Assembly: GCF_903643065.1 (NCBI RefSeq)
Contig: NZ_CAHJWX010000070.1
Coordinates: 1-7,722 of the forward strand
Origin: Sphingomonas bacterium
GTDB lineage: Bacteria; Pseudomonadota; Alphaproteobacteria; Sphingomonadales; Sphingomonadaceae
Direction: 5' to 3'
Length of the DNA stretch: 7,722 bases
This document shows positions 1 to 6,067 of the stretch, one piece after another. The position numbers were made by a program, and so were the translations under genes. Position 1 is the stretch's first letter, and each line of letters opens with the position of its first letter. Below the pieces are notes generated by a model. That model had not been told where the DNA came from, searched no databases, and saw only the letters and a list, made by a program, of their open reading frames with translations.

Positions 1-422
1 CCGCGATCCTGGCCGCCTGCCGTCCCGGGCTACCGGTCCTCACCATGCCGCACCCGAGTCCGACCTATGTCTGCACCAGCCCGGCGGTCCGCAACTCGGC
101 CAAGCCCGGCCGGGCGGGGCTCGAAGCCTGGGTGCTGCAGGCGCGCGCGGACTGGTCACGCGCGCATCTGGAAGACGACGCCGCCGCCGTCGAACGGGCG
201 ATCCTGCGCGAGTTCGCGGCGCGGATCGGGGCCGACCTCCCCACCCTCCTGACGAGCGCCGCCCATCGCTGGCGCTATGCCAAGTCCGGCACGCTCGACC
301 AGGGCGCCTTGTGGGACGACGAACTGCGGCTCGGCGTCTGCGGCGACTGGCTGCTGGGGCCGCGGGTCGAGGCGGCATGGCTGTCAGGCCAACGCCTCGC
401 CGCCCGTATCGGAGGCGGGTAG
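1..422 (+). CDS. Renalase-type NAD(P)/FAD-dependent oxidoreductase, C-terminal part (5' truncated)
   Basis: The reading frame is open from base 3 to the TAG at 420-422 and shows about 139 C-terminal residues. The start lies outside the window; the ATG at 45 is internal, because coding-like sequence (AILAACRPGLPVLT) precedes it in frame. Visible motifs are those of the bacterial renalase-like flavoprotein family: a KPGR...WVLQA stretch, then W-S-x-A-H-L-E, HRWRYA at visible residues 88-93, and GDWLLGPRVEAAWLSG at 114-129. In this family the last motif belongs to the FAD-binding fold. Bacterial renalases oxidise isomeric dihydro-NAD(P) forms using O2, but the N-terminal GxGxxG FAD site is off the window, so the exact substrate is not shown. 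The protein is probably cytosolic. It converges with the tricorn-like gene across a 68-nt gap. The family call is firm; the specific reaction is inferred. Confidence 0.8.
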   Translation, partial: AILAACRPGLPVLTMPHPSPTYVCTSPAVRNSAKPGRAGLEAWVLQARADWSRAHLEDDAAAVERAILREFAARIGADLPTLLTSAAHRWRYAKSGTLDQGALWDDELRLGVCGDWLLGPRVEAAWLSGQRLAARIGGG

Positions 423-430
423 CAAGCGCG

Positions 431-451
431 CGCCCGCCGGTCGAACGGGCG
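431..451. terminator. Candidate stem-loop between convergent genes
   Basis: CGCCCG (431-436) and CGGGCG (446-451) can form a perfect 6-bp stem with a 9-nt loop. It lies between the two convergent stop codons, where a bidirectional terminator would be expected. There is no T-run on either side, so intrinsic termination is only a possibility, and a 6-bp GC stem can arise by chance in DNA this GC-rich. Confidence 0.25.
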
Positions 452-490
452 AGCCATTACCTTGCGGGCACGGTCATCGCCGACGCGCGT

Positions 491-3400
491 TCATTGCGGC
501 AGGATCGGCTTCTTGTCCGGTGCGGGCGGCTTGGCGAAGGTCGGGGCGGGATGCGCGGCGAGCAACGCCAGCGCCTCGGCGACGGCGCGTTCGAGCTGCG
601 GGTCGTGGCCGGCGCGGACCAGCGCCGGATCCTGCTCCACGTCGATGTCGGGCGGGATTCCGATATTCTCGACCTCCCATTGCCCCTCCGTGCCATAGAG
701 CGCCCAGCGCGGCGCCGTCACCGACCCGCCGTCCATCAGCGCGGGATAGCCGCCGATGCCGACCAGCCCGCCCCAGGTCCGCTTGCCGACCAGGGGGCCG
801 ACGGCGTTCTTCCGGAACAGCCAGGGCAGCGCGTCGCCGCCCGATCCCGACATCTCGTTGATGACCATCACCTTGGGGCCGTAGATGGCCTGGGCGGGCT
901 CGATCACGTCGTCGCCCTCGCGGGTCTCGTTGACCATCTGCGGCGTGCGGCGGAGTTGCTCCACGATGTAATCGGCGATGTCGCCGCCATGGTTGAAGCG
1001 TTCGTCGATGATCGCGCCCTGCTTGCCGACCTGTGCGTAATAGTAACGATTGAAGTTGGCGAAGCCGCCGCTCGCGGTGTCGGGCAGATAGACATAGGCG
1101 AGCTTGCCGCCGGACAACCGGTCCACCGCGCGGCGGTTTCCTTCCATCCAGCTCCGCAGCCGCAGCGCCGTCTCGCTCGCGACCGGCACCACCGTGACCT
1201 GGCGCGCGCCGGTGCCGTTGGCGGTGGGGCCGACCGTCAGCACCGTCTGCTTGCCCGCGAGACCGTCAAGCGCCTGGAAGATCTCGGCCGACGCGTTCAC
1301 CGGGCGACCGTTGACCGCCAGCACGAACTCGCCCGCGCGGACGTTCACGCCGGGCTGGCTGAGCGGCGCGACCAGCTTGGGGTTCCAGTTCTCGCCGGCC
1401 AGCACGCGCGCGATCCGCCAATGGCCGTCGACCGCCTCGAAGTCGGCGCCGAGCAGCCCCACCTTGGCCTTGGGCTGATCCGGTAATGCGCCGCCCCTGA
1501 TGAAGGTATGGCCGACGGCGATGTGCCCGGTCATCTCCTCCAAGAGGACGTTGAAGTCCTGCCGCGCGGCAAGGCCGGGCAGGTAGCGCGCGTAGAGCGC
1601 CTCCGCGCGGGCGGCGTCGAGCCCGTGCAGGTTGGGATCGTAGAAGAAGTCCCGCTCGATCCGCCACACCTCATGATACATCTGCCGCCACTCGGCCGCC
1701 GGATCGATCCATACCTGCATGTCGTCGAGCTTGAGCGCGCCTTCGCCCTCCTTGGGCTCCTTGGCCGCATCGGCGACGATCCAGCCGCCCTTCTTCGCGA
1801 ACAGCATCTTCGCGCCGTCGGCGGAGAGCGAGAAGCTGTCCGCGCTCACCCCGTCGACCAGCTTGGTGTTCTTGCGGTCCTTCATGTCGAAGCGGAAGAC
1901 GGTGCGGTCGGGACCGTCCTTCTCGCTGTCCAGATAATCCTCGTCGGTCTCGGCGGCGGGGATCGTCAGCGTGTAGACGATGCCGTCGCCGCCCGTCTCC
2001 ACCTCGACGATGTTGGCGCGCGGGATCGGCAGTGCCAGGATGCGCTGGTCGAGCCCGTCGAAATCGATCCGCACCGCCGTCGGCGGCCCGGGCGGTGGCG
2101 TTTTCTCGGCGGCGGTGCTGGTGTCGGTGGGCGCTGGCGCGGCGGTGGGCGTGGCCGGCGGGGTGGCCGAACGGGGCGGCTTGCTGGTGGATTTGGGCCC
2201 GGGCTTGGGCTCGTCGGCCGCGCTTTCCTCGTCACTCTCGGGCGCGACGGGGGAGGGGAGGTCCTTGCGCAGCACCATGACATAGGTCGCGCCGTCCACC
2301 GCGCGGCCCAGGCTCGACATGTCGAGCCAGCCGGCGCCCAGCCCCGTGCTGGTCGTCGCCGCGAAGTAGAGATACTTGCCCGACCGGTCGAACCGCGGCG
2401 AGATGATGTCGCTCAGACCGTCCGTCACCTGGTGCGTCTGGTCCGCCGCGAGCGAGTAGACGACGGCGGCGTGGAGATGGTTGGGCAATTGCTTGGTGTA
2501 GACGATCCACTGGCTGTCGGCCGACCAGGCGGGATCGAACCGGAAGGCGGGACTGTCGAACCGGTCGGTGTCGACCTTCCTCGGCGTGCCCCGGGTGAGG
2601 TCCACCAGCCAAAGGTTCAGGCGCTTGTCGTGGAACACGATCTTCTTCGAGTCGGGCGACCAGATCGGATCGTAGAAGAAGGAGGGTGGGCCACCGAGCG
2701 CGATGCGGCGATCGGGTCCGATGCCGTCGGCGGCGCGGACGTGGAGCGCATACTCGCCGCCCTCGTCGGAGAAATAGGCGACCTGCCGCCCATCGGGTGA
2801 CGGCGAGGGATCGCGATCGGCGGCGCCCGGGGATTGGGTCAGGTCGCGGATGTCGCCCTTGTCGGCGGGCGCCGACAGGATGTCGCCGCGCGCCTCGAAC
2901 ACCACGCGCTTGCCGCTGCCGGTCAGCAACGCATGTTTGATCTCGTCCGCCTTGATCGCGGCGAAATGCGGCCGGAGCTGGGGCAGGTCGGCGTCGATGG
3001 TCACCGGCACCTGGCTCAGGCTTCCCGTCGCCGGATCGAACAGCTCCAGGCGGCCGAAATGGTCGATGACGATGCCGCCCGGCCCCGCGCCGGCGGACGC
3101 CATGTCGAAGCCGCGCGCATTGTCGACGGCGCGCGCGACCGCCTTGGTGGCCGGGTCGAAGGCGTACAGCGTGGTCGGCCCGTCGCGATCGGACAGGAAA
3201 TACAGCCGGCCACCCAGCCACATCGGGTTGCGATCGTTGCTGTTCGCGCGCGGCACCGGGACCACGCTGGAATTTGCGAGATTAGCGAGCCAGATCCGCG
3301 CCGTCTGGCCACCGCGATAGCGTTTCCAGGCGGGCTGCCATTGCTGGACGGGCGAATAGGCCAGCGTCGCGCCGTCCGCCGCATAGGCGCCCTCCTCTCC

Positions 3401-3868
3401 CGACGGCAGCGGCAGCGGCGTCGGCGCGCCGCCGGCGGCGGGCACGAGGTAGAGCTGGTCCAGGTCGCGCGGGGTCGCGCGTGGCGAGCGGAACAGGATC
3501 GACCTGCCGTCCGGCGTCCAGCCCAGCGCCATGTCGGTGCCCGGATGCCAGGTCAGCCGCTTGGGCGTGCCGCCGATGGCGGCGACGACATACACATCGG
3601 TGTTGCCGTCATAGCGCCCGGTGAAGGCGATGCGGCTGCCGTCGGGCGAGAAGATCGGCCGATCGAGCTGGCCCTGGCCGGACACCAGCCGCGTCGCGCG
3701 GCCGCCGGCGCGCGGCACCGACCAGATCTCCCCGCCATAGGCGAAGGTGATCGCGGTGGCGGACAGGCTCGGATGCTGGAGCAGCAGCGGGAGGGGCGCC
3801 GTCTGCGCGGAAACGCCGGTCGCGAACGCCGCGCCGGCCAGCATCGTCACCCATCTCCGCACGCTCAT
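491..3868 (-). CDS. Exported tricorn-like protease (S41 family, beta-propeller plus PDZ)
   Basis: This encodes 1125 aa from the ATG at 3866-3868. Residues 1-21 form a signal peptide (RRW, a hydrophobic core, cleavage likely after VSA), so the protein acts outside the cytoplasm. TolB/PD40-type propeller repeats follow, for example PIFSPDGSRIAF (71-82), GWTPDGRSILF (116-126), DPSPSPDGRQVAYFSD (353-368), DPIWSPDSKKIVF (400-412), DPAWSADSQWIVY (445-457) and SFSLSADGAKMLF (678-690). A Pro/Ala/Thr/Lys-rich linker occupies about 539-600. A PDZ domain lies at about 802-895 (VRAGEFVLAVNGRPV). The catalytic part has His787 (AVGHT), the presumed nucleophile Ser1009 (SGSGGD), GKRTWGG (1028-1034) and Glu1067 (ENIGIPPDI). 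Archaeal tricorn degrades peptides released by the proteasome; an exported bacterial homologue more likely handles periplasmic peptides, which is inference. The longer upstream open frame, antisense to hemH, is rejected because the signal peptide fixes the N-terminus. Relative to tricorn, the Ser before His and the Asp after Ser are both Gly. Confidence 0.9.
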   Translation of the reverse strand: MSVRRWVTMLAGAAFATGVSAQTAPLPLLLQHPSLSATAITFAYGGEIWSVPRAGGRATRLVSGQGQLDRPIFSPDGSRIAFTGRYDGNTDVYVVAAIGGTPKRLTWHPGTDMALGWTPDGRSILFRSPRATPRDLDQLYLVPAAGGAPTPLPLPSGEEGAYAADGATLAYSPVQQWQPAWKRYRGGQTARIWLANLANSSVVPVPRANSNDRNPMWLGGRLYFLSDRDGPTTLYAFDPATKAVARAVDNARGFDMASAGAGPGGIVIDHFGRLELFDPATGSLSQVPVTIDADLPQLRPHFAAIKADEIKHALLTGSGKRVVFEARGDILSAPADKGDIRDLTQSPGAADRDPSPSPDGRQVAYFSDEGGEYALHVRAADGIGPDRRIALGGPPSFFYDPIWSPDSKKIVFHDKRLNLWLVDLTRGTPRKVDTDRFDSPAFRFDPAWSADSQWIVYTKQLPNHLHAAVVYSLAADQTHQVTDGLSDIISPRFDRSGKYLYFAATTSTGLGAGWLDMSSLGRAVDGATYVMVLRKDLPSPVAPESDEESAADEPKPGPKSTSKPPRSATPPATPTAAPAPTDTSTAAEKTPPPGPPTAVRIDFDGLDQRILALPIPRANIVEVETGGDGIVYTLTIPAAETDEDYLDSEKDGPDRTVFRFDMKDRKNTKLVDGVSADSFSLSADGAKMLFAKKGGWIVADAAKEPKEGEGALKLDDMQVWIDPAAEWRQMYHEVWRIERDFFYDPNLHGLDAARAEALYARYLPGLAARQDFNVLLEEMTGHIAVGHTFIRGGALPDQPKAKVGLLGADFEAVDGHWRIARVLAGENWNPKLVAPLSQPGVNVRAGEFVLAVNGRPVNASAEIFQALDGLAGKQTVLTVGPTANGTGARQVTVVPVASETALRLRSWMEGNRRAVDRLSGGKLAYVYLPDTASGGFANFNRYYYAQVGKQGAIIDERFNHGGDIADYIVEQLRRTPQMVNETREGDDVIEPAQAIYGPKVMVINEMSGSGGDALPWLFRKNAVGPLVGKRTWGGLVGIGGYPALMDGGSVTAPRWALYGTEGQWEVENIGIPPDIDVEQDPALVRAGHDPQLERAVAEALALLAAHPAPTFAKPPAPDKKPILPQ
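2069..2254 (-). other. Pro/Ala/Thr/Lys-rich low-complexity linker in the tricorn-like protein
   Basis: Residues 539-600 begin with an acidic patch (PESDEESAADEP), pass through Lys/Pro and then Pro/Ala/Thr repeats, and end in PPPGPP before the fold resumes at VRIDFDGLDQRI. It interrupts the second propeller region and is probably a flexible, surface-exposed insertion. This is read directly from the composition; no function is known. Confidence 0.75.
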
Positions 3869-3892
3869 CCCCCTTGGCGCCTGATTAGCTGA

Positions 3893-3921
3893 TATCCAGC
3901 CTGTCGACCTCACCCTGTCAA
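3893..3921 (-). promoter_or_regulatory. Putative sigma-70-type promoter of the tricorn-like gene
   Basis: On the - strand a perfect TTGACA lies at 3921-3916. After a 17-nt spacer comes TGGATA (3898-3893), a poor -10 match, and the ATG is 25 nt further on. The perfect -35 and consensus spacing support the call; the weak -10 lowers it, though relaxed -10 boxes are common in alphaproteobacteria. The -10 overlaps an imperfect palindrome (GCTGATATCCAGC on the + strand, 3888-3900). I see no convincing promoter, Irr box or Fur-like box for hemH in the rest of 3869-4111. Confidence 0.45.
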
Positions 3922-4111
3922 GCAGGCACCCAGCAAAGTTGCCGGTGCAGATCGAGGAAGCGGGCCTCGGCGGGGGCTCAGGCGTTGTCCGGGGAAAGAT
4001 GAACGGATCACGCCGATCCTGCGAGCGAGCCCATGTCATCCGTGCCGGCCTCCTTCTCCGCGCCTCCGCCAAACGCCTTCTTCTTTCCCGCCAAGCGGCT
4101 ACATCAGGTCG

Positions 4112-5128
4112 ATGAGACCACCCGCCAACCATCCCGCCATCCTCCAGCCGCGCATCGGCGTGCTGCTCATCAACCTCGGCACGCCCGACGCCGCCGACAC
4201 GCGGGCGGTGCGGCGTTACCTTGCCGAGTTCCTGTCGGATCGGCGCGTGGTGGAGCTGCCGCGCATCCTGTGGCAGCCGATCCTGCGGGGGGCGGTGCTG
4301 ACGACGCGGCCGCGCAAGTCGGCGCATGCCTATGGGCAGGTGTGGACGGACGCCGGATCGCCGCTCGCCGCGATCACCAAGCGGCAGTGCGAGGCGTTGC
4401 AGGGCGCGTTCGGGGCGGGGGTGAGCGTCGACTGGGCGATGCGCTATGGGCGGCCGTCGATCCCGGAGCGGCTCGCGGCGCTGAAGGCGCAAGGGTGCGA
4501 GCGCATCCTGCTGGCGCCGCTCTACCCGCAATATTGCGCGGCGACGACCGCGACCGCGAACGATAAGGCGTTCGCCGCGCTGGCCGGCATGCGCTGGCAG
4601 CCGGCGATCCGGACGTTGCCGCCGTATCACGACGATTCGGGCTATATCGCCGCGCTTAAGGACAGCGTCGAGCAAGGCCTCGCGTCGCTGCCGTTCGCCC
4701 CCGACGCGGTGGTGGCGAGCTTCCACGGGATGCCCCGGCGGACGCTCCAGCTGGGCGACCCCTATCATTGCCATTGCCAGAAGACCGCGCGGCTACTGTC
4801 GGCGGCGCTCGGGCGCGAGCTGGTGGTCGCGTTCCAATCGCGGTTCGGCCCCGCCAAGTGGCTCGGCCCCGCGACCGACGAGACGCTGGCGCGGCTGGCG
4901 GGCGAGGGCGCGCGCCGGGTCGCGATCCTGGCGCCGGGCTTTTCGGCCGATTGCCTGGAGACGCTGGAGGAGCTGTCGATCCGGGGGCGCGAGACGTTCG
5001 TGGCGGCCGGCGGCACCGACTTCGCCTATCTGCCCTGCCTCAACGACTCGGCCCCGGGGATCGCGATGTTGCGGGCGATGCTCGCGCGGGAACTTGAAGG
5101 GTGGGTGGACGCTGCTAGCCTCGCCTGA
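4112..5128 (+). CDS. hemH: Ferrochelatase
   Basis: This encodes 338 aa, the usual length for a bacterial ferrochelatase. The enzyme inserts Fe2+ into protoporphyrin IX to give protoheme, the last step of the protoporphyrin branch; it is cytosolic or loosely membrane-associated. Diagnostic motifs are GVLLINLGTPDA (16-27), RRYLAEFLSDRRVV (34-47), LLAPLYPQY (133-141) with TTATAND (145-151), SFHGMP (203-208) with the catalytic His205, GDPYHCHCQKT (215-225), FQSRFGPAKWLGP (241-253) and PGFSADCLETLEEL (275-288) with the conserved Glu283. The ATG at 4112 is the only sensible start: the protein reaches the first conserved beta-strand about 15 residues later. The Shine-Dalgarno is weak (AGGT just upstream). 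The gene is divergent from the tricorn-like gene and followed 16 nt later by phaB. Cys220 and Cys222 form a CxC pair; some bacterial ferrochelatases carry a [2Fe-2S] cluster, but that is not established here. Confidence 0.97.
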   Translation: MRPPANHPAILQPRIGVLLINLGTPDAADTRAVRRYLAEFLSDRRVVELPRILWQPILRGAVLTTRPRKSAHAYGQVWTDAGSPLAAITKRQCEALQGAFGAGVSVDWAMRYGRPSIPERLAALKAQGCERILLAPLYPQYCAATTATANDKAFAALAGMRWQPAIRTLPPYHDDSGYIAALKDSVEQGLASLPFAPDAVVASFHGMPRRTLQLGDPYHCHCQKTARLLSAALGRELVVAFQSRFGPAKWLGPATDETLARLAGEGARRVAILAPGFSADCLETLEELSIRGRETFVAAGGTDFAYLPCLNDSAPGIAMLRAMLARELEGWVDAASLA

Positions 5129-5131
5129 AGC

Positions 5132-5139
5132 AGGAGAGG
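5132..5139 (+). promoter_or_regulatory. Strong ribosome binding site that fixes the phaB start
   Basis: AGGAGAGG lies 5 nt before the ATG at 5145 (8 nt counted from the AGGAG core) and only 3 nt after the hemH stop. It decides the phaB start over the in-frame ATG at 5094, which lies inside hemH. The tight packing favours one transcript for hemH and phaB. Confidence 0.8.
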
Positions 5140-5144
5140 ACACC

Positions 5145-5867
5145 ATGGCGAGAGTGGCGATCGTGACAGGTGGTACGCGCGGGATCGGCGAGGCGATCAG
5201 CGCGATGCTGCGCGACGAGGGGATGCAGGTGGTGGCGACCTATGCCGGCAATGCCGCGCGGGCGGACGAGTTCACCCGGCGCACGGGCATCCGCTCCTAT
5301 CGATGGGACGTGGCGGACTTCGACGCCTGCCAGTCCGGTTGCGCGCAGGTGGCCGACGAGATCGGGCCGGTCGACGTGGTGGTCAACAACGCCGGCATCA
5401 CCCGCGACACGACCATCCTCAAGATGACCTCCCAGCAGTGGAAAGAGGTCATCGACACGAATCTGGGCGGCTGCTTCAACATGGCCAAGGCGGTGTTCCC
5501 AGGCATGCGCGAGCGCGGCTGGGGGCGGATCGTCAACATCGGCTCGATCAACGGCCAGGCGGGGCAGTACGGCCAGGTCAACTACGCCGCCGCCAAGAGC
5601 GGCATCCACGGCTTCACCAAGGCGCTGGCGCAGGAGGGCGCCAAATTCGGCGTGACCGTGAACGCGATCGCGCCCGGCTATATCGACACCGACATGGTCG
5701 CCGCCGTGCCGGGCGACGTGCTGGACAAGATCGTCGCGCGCATCCCGGTGGGGCGGCTGGGCGCCGCGCACGAGATCGCGCGCGGCGTCGCCTTCCTGGC
5801 GAGCGAGGCGGCGGGGTTCGTGACGGGGTCGACGCTGAGCATCAACGGGGGGCAGCATATGTATTAG
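5145..5867 (+). CDS. phaB: Acetoacetyl-CoA reductase (NADPH-dependent short-chain dehydrogenase)
   Basis: This encodes 240 aa, close to the roughly 246 aa of typical PhaB proteins. It is expected to reduce acetoacetyl-CoA to (R)-3-hydroxybutyryl-CoA, the monomer for polyhydroxybutyrate, in the cytosol. It is a classical SDR: TGGTRGIG cofactor loop (8-15, with Arg12 consistent with NADPH), NNAGITRDTT (81-90), and the catalytic set Asn106, Ser134, Tyr147 and Lys151. PhaB-specific features are INGQAGQYGQVNYAAAKSG (135-153), with the Gln residues that contact the acetoacetyl group, and the C-terminal GFVTGSTLSINGGQHMY. The related FabG reductases normally lack this QAGQYGQ and GGQHMY combination, so PhaB is preferred over FabG. 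The start is the ATG with a strong Shine-Dalgarno, 16 nt after hemH. No phaA or phaC is present in the window. Confidence 0.93.
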   Translation: MARVAIVTGGTRGIGEAISAMLRDEGMQVVATYAGNAARADEFTRRTGIRSYRWDVADFDACQSGCAQVADEIGPVDVVVNNAGITRDTTILKMTSQQWKEVIDTNLGGCFNMAKAVFPGMRERGWGRIVNIGSINGQAGQYGQVNYAAAKSGIHGFTKALAQEGAKFGVTVNAIAPGYIDTDMVAAVPGDVLDKIVARIPVGRLGAAHEIARGVAFLASEAAGFVTGSTLSINGGQHMY

Positions 5868-5892
5868 TCGAGGCGAAGGCGCGGCCACGCCC

Positions 5893-5929
5893 GCGCCGGT
5901 GCGCGAGGCGAAGCCAGGCGCACCGGCGC
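5893..5929 (+). terminator. Strong stem-loop after phaB (12-bp perfect arms)
   Basis: GCGCCGGTGCGC (5893-5904) and its exact reverse complement (5918-5929) form a 12-bp GC stem. Inside the 13-nt loop GGC-GAA-GCC can form a further 3-bp helix. It begins 25 nt after the phaB stop, where an operon terminator or an mRNA 3'-end stabiliser is expected. No T-run follows, so it may act with Rho or as a processing barrier. A second small hairpin, CCGGC-TCG-GCCGG (5930-5942), abuts it. Confidence 0.55.
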
Positions 5930-5984
5930 CCGGCTCGGCCGGCGGGTTGGCGGCGCAAGCCGACAAGCCCGTCCGACGTCAGGA

Positions 5985-5999
5985 CGCGGCTCCGCCGCG
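5985..5999 (+). terminator. Second small hairpin upstream of the serine hydrolase gene
   Basis: CGCGGC (5985-5990), loop TCC, GCCGCG (5994-5999): a perfect 6-bp stem followed by ACCCTTTCCCT, which is pyrimidine-rich but not a true U-tract. It is a weak intrinsic-terminator candidate for the hemH-phaB transcript. Confidence 0.3.
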
Positions 6000-6022
6000 A
6001 CCCTTTCCCTGCTGGACTCTTC

Positions 6023-6054
6023 ATCCATGTTGGATCAGCTAACACGCCAACACG
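6023..6054 (+). promoter_or_regulatory. Possible control region of the serine hydrolase gene
   Basis: The 45 bases before the serine hydrolase start hold an inverted repeat ATCCA-TGT-TGGAT (6023-6035) and, after 5 nt, a direct repeat AACACG-CC-AACACG (6041-6054). No good -35/-10 pair is visible. Both repeats are short and could be chance, but they sit where a repressor or activator would bind. Confidence 0.2.
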
Positions 6055-6067
6055 GGGGTGTAGCGAT

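Noticed and set aside
311..3892. Three long + strand open frames (311-1486, 1508-2800, 2834-3892) antisense to the tricorn-like gene
   Set aside because: They encode Arg/Ala/Gly-rich sequence without domains. Long antisense frames are expected opposite strongly GC-biased genes, and the - strand product has a full domain architecture.
4005..4019. GGATC-ACGCC-GATCC inverted repeat upstream of hemH, as an iron-regulator site
   Set aside because: It matches neither the Irr nor the RirA/Fur consensus as I know them, and a 5-bp inverted repeat is common by chance.
4033..4566. A + strand frame starting 79 nt before hemH and overlapping it
   Set aside because: Its codons within hemH are the shifted reading of a certain gene, the product becomes Arg/Ala-rich, and no homology is apparent.
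3869..4774. An in-frame upstream extension of the tricorn-like gene on the - strand, through the intergenic region and antisense to hemH
   Set aside because: The added 302 residues are Arg/Pro-rich and featureless, and they would place a clear signal peptide in mid-protein.
5115..5966. A 283-codon - strand frame antisense to phaB
   Set aside because: It is the mirror of a confidently identified SDR gene and has no recognisable domain or ribosome binding site.
5303..6067. An extended upstream start for the serine hydrolase gene, overlapping phaB
   Set aside because: The extra sequence is the shifted frame of phaB plus intergenic DNA. The signal peptide beginning at 6068 marks the true start.
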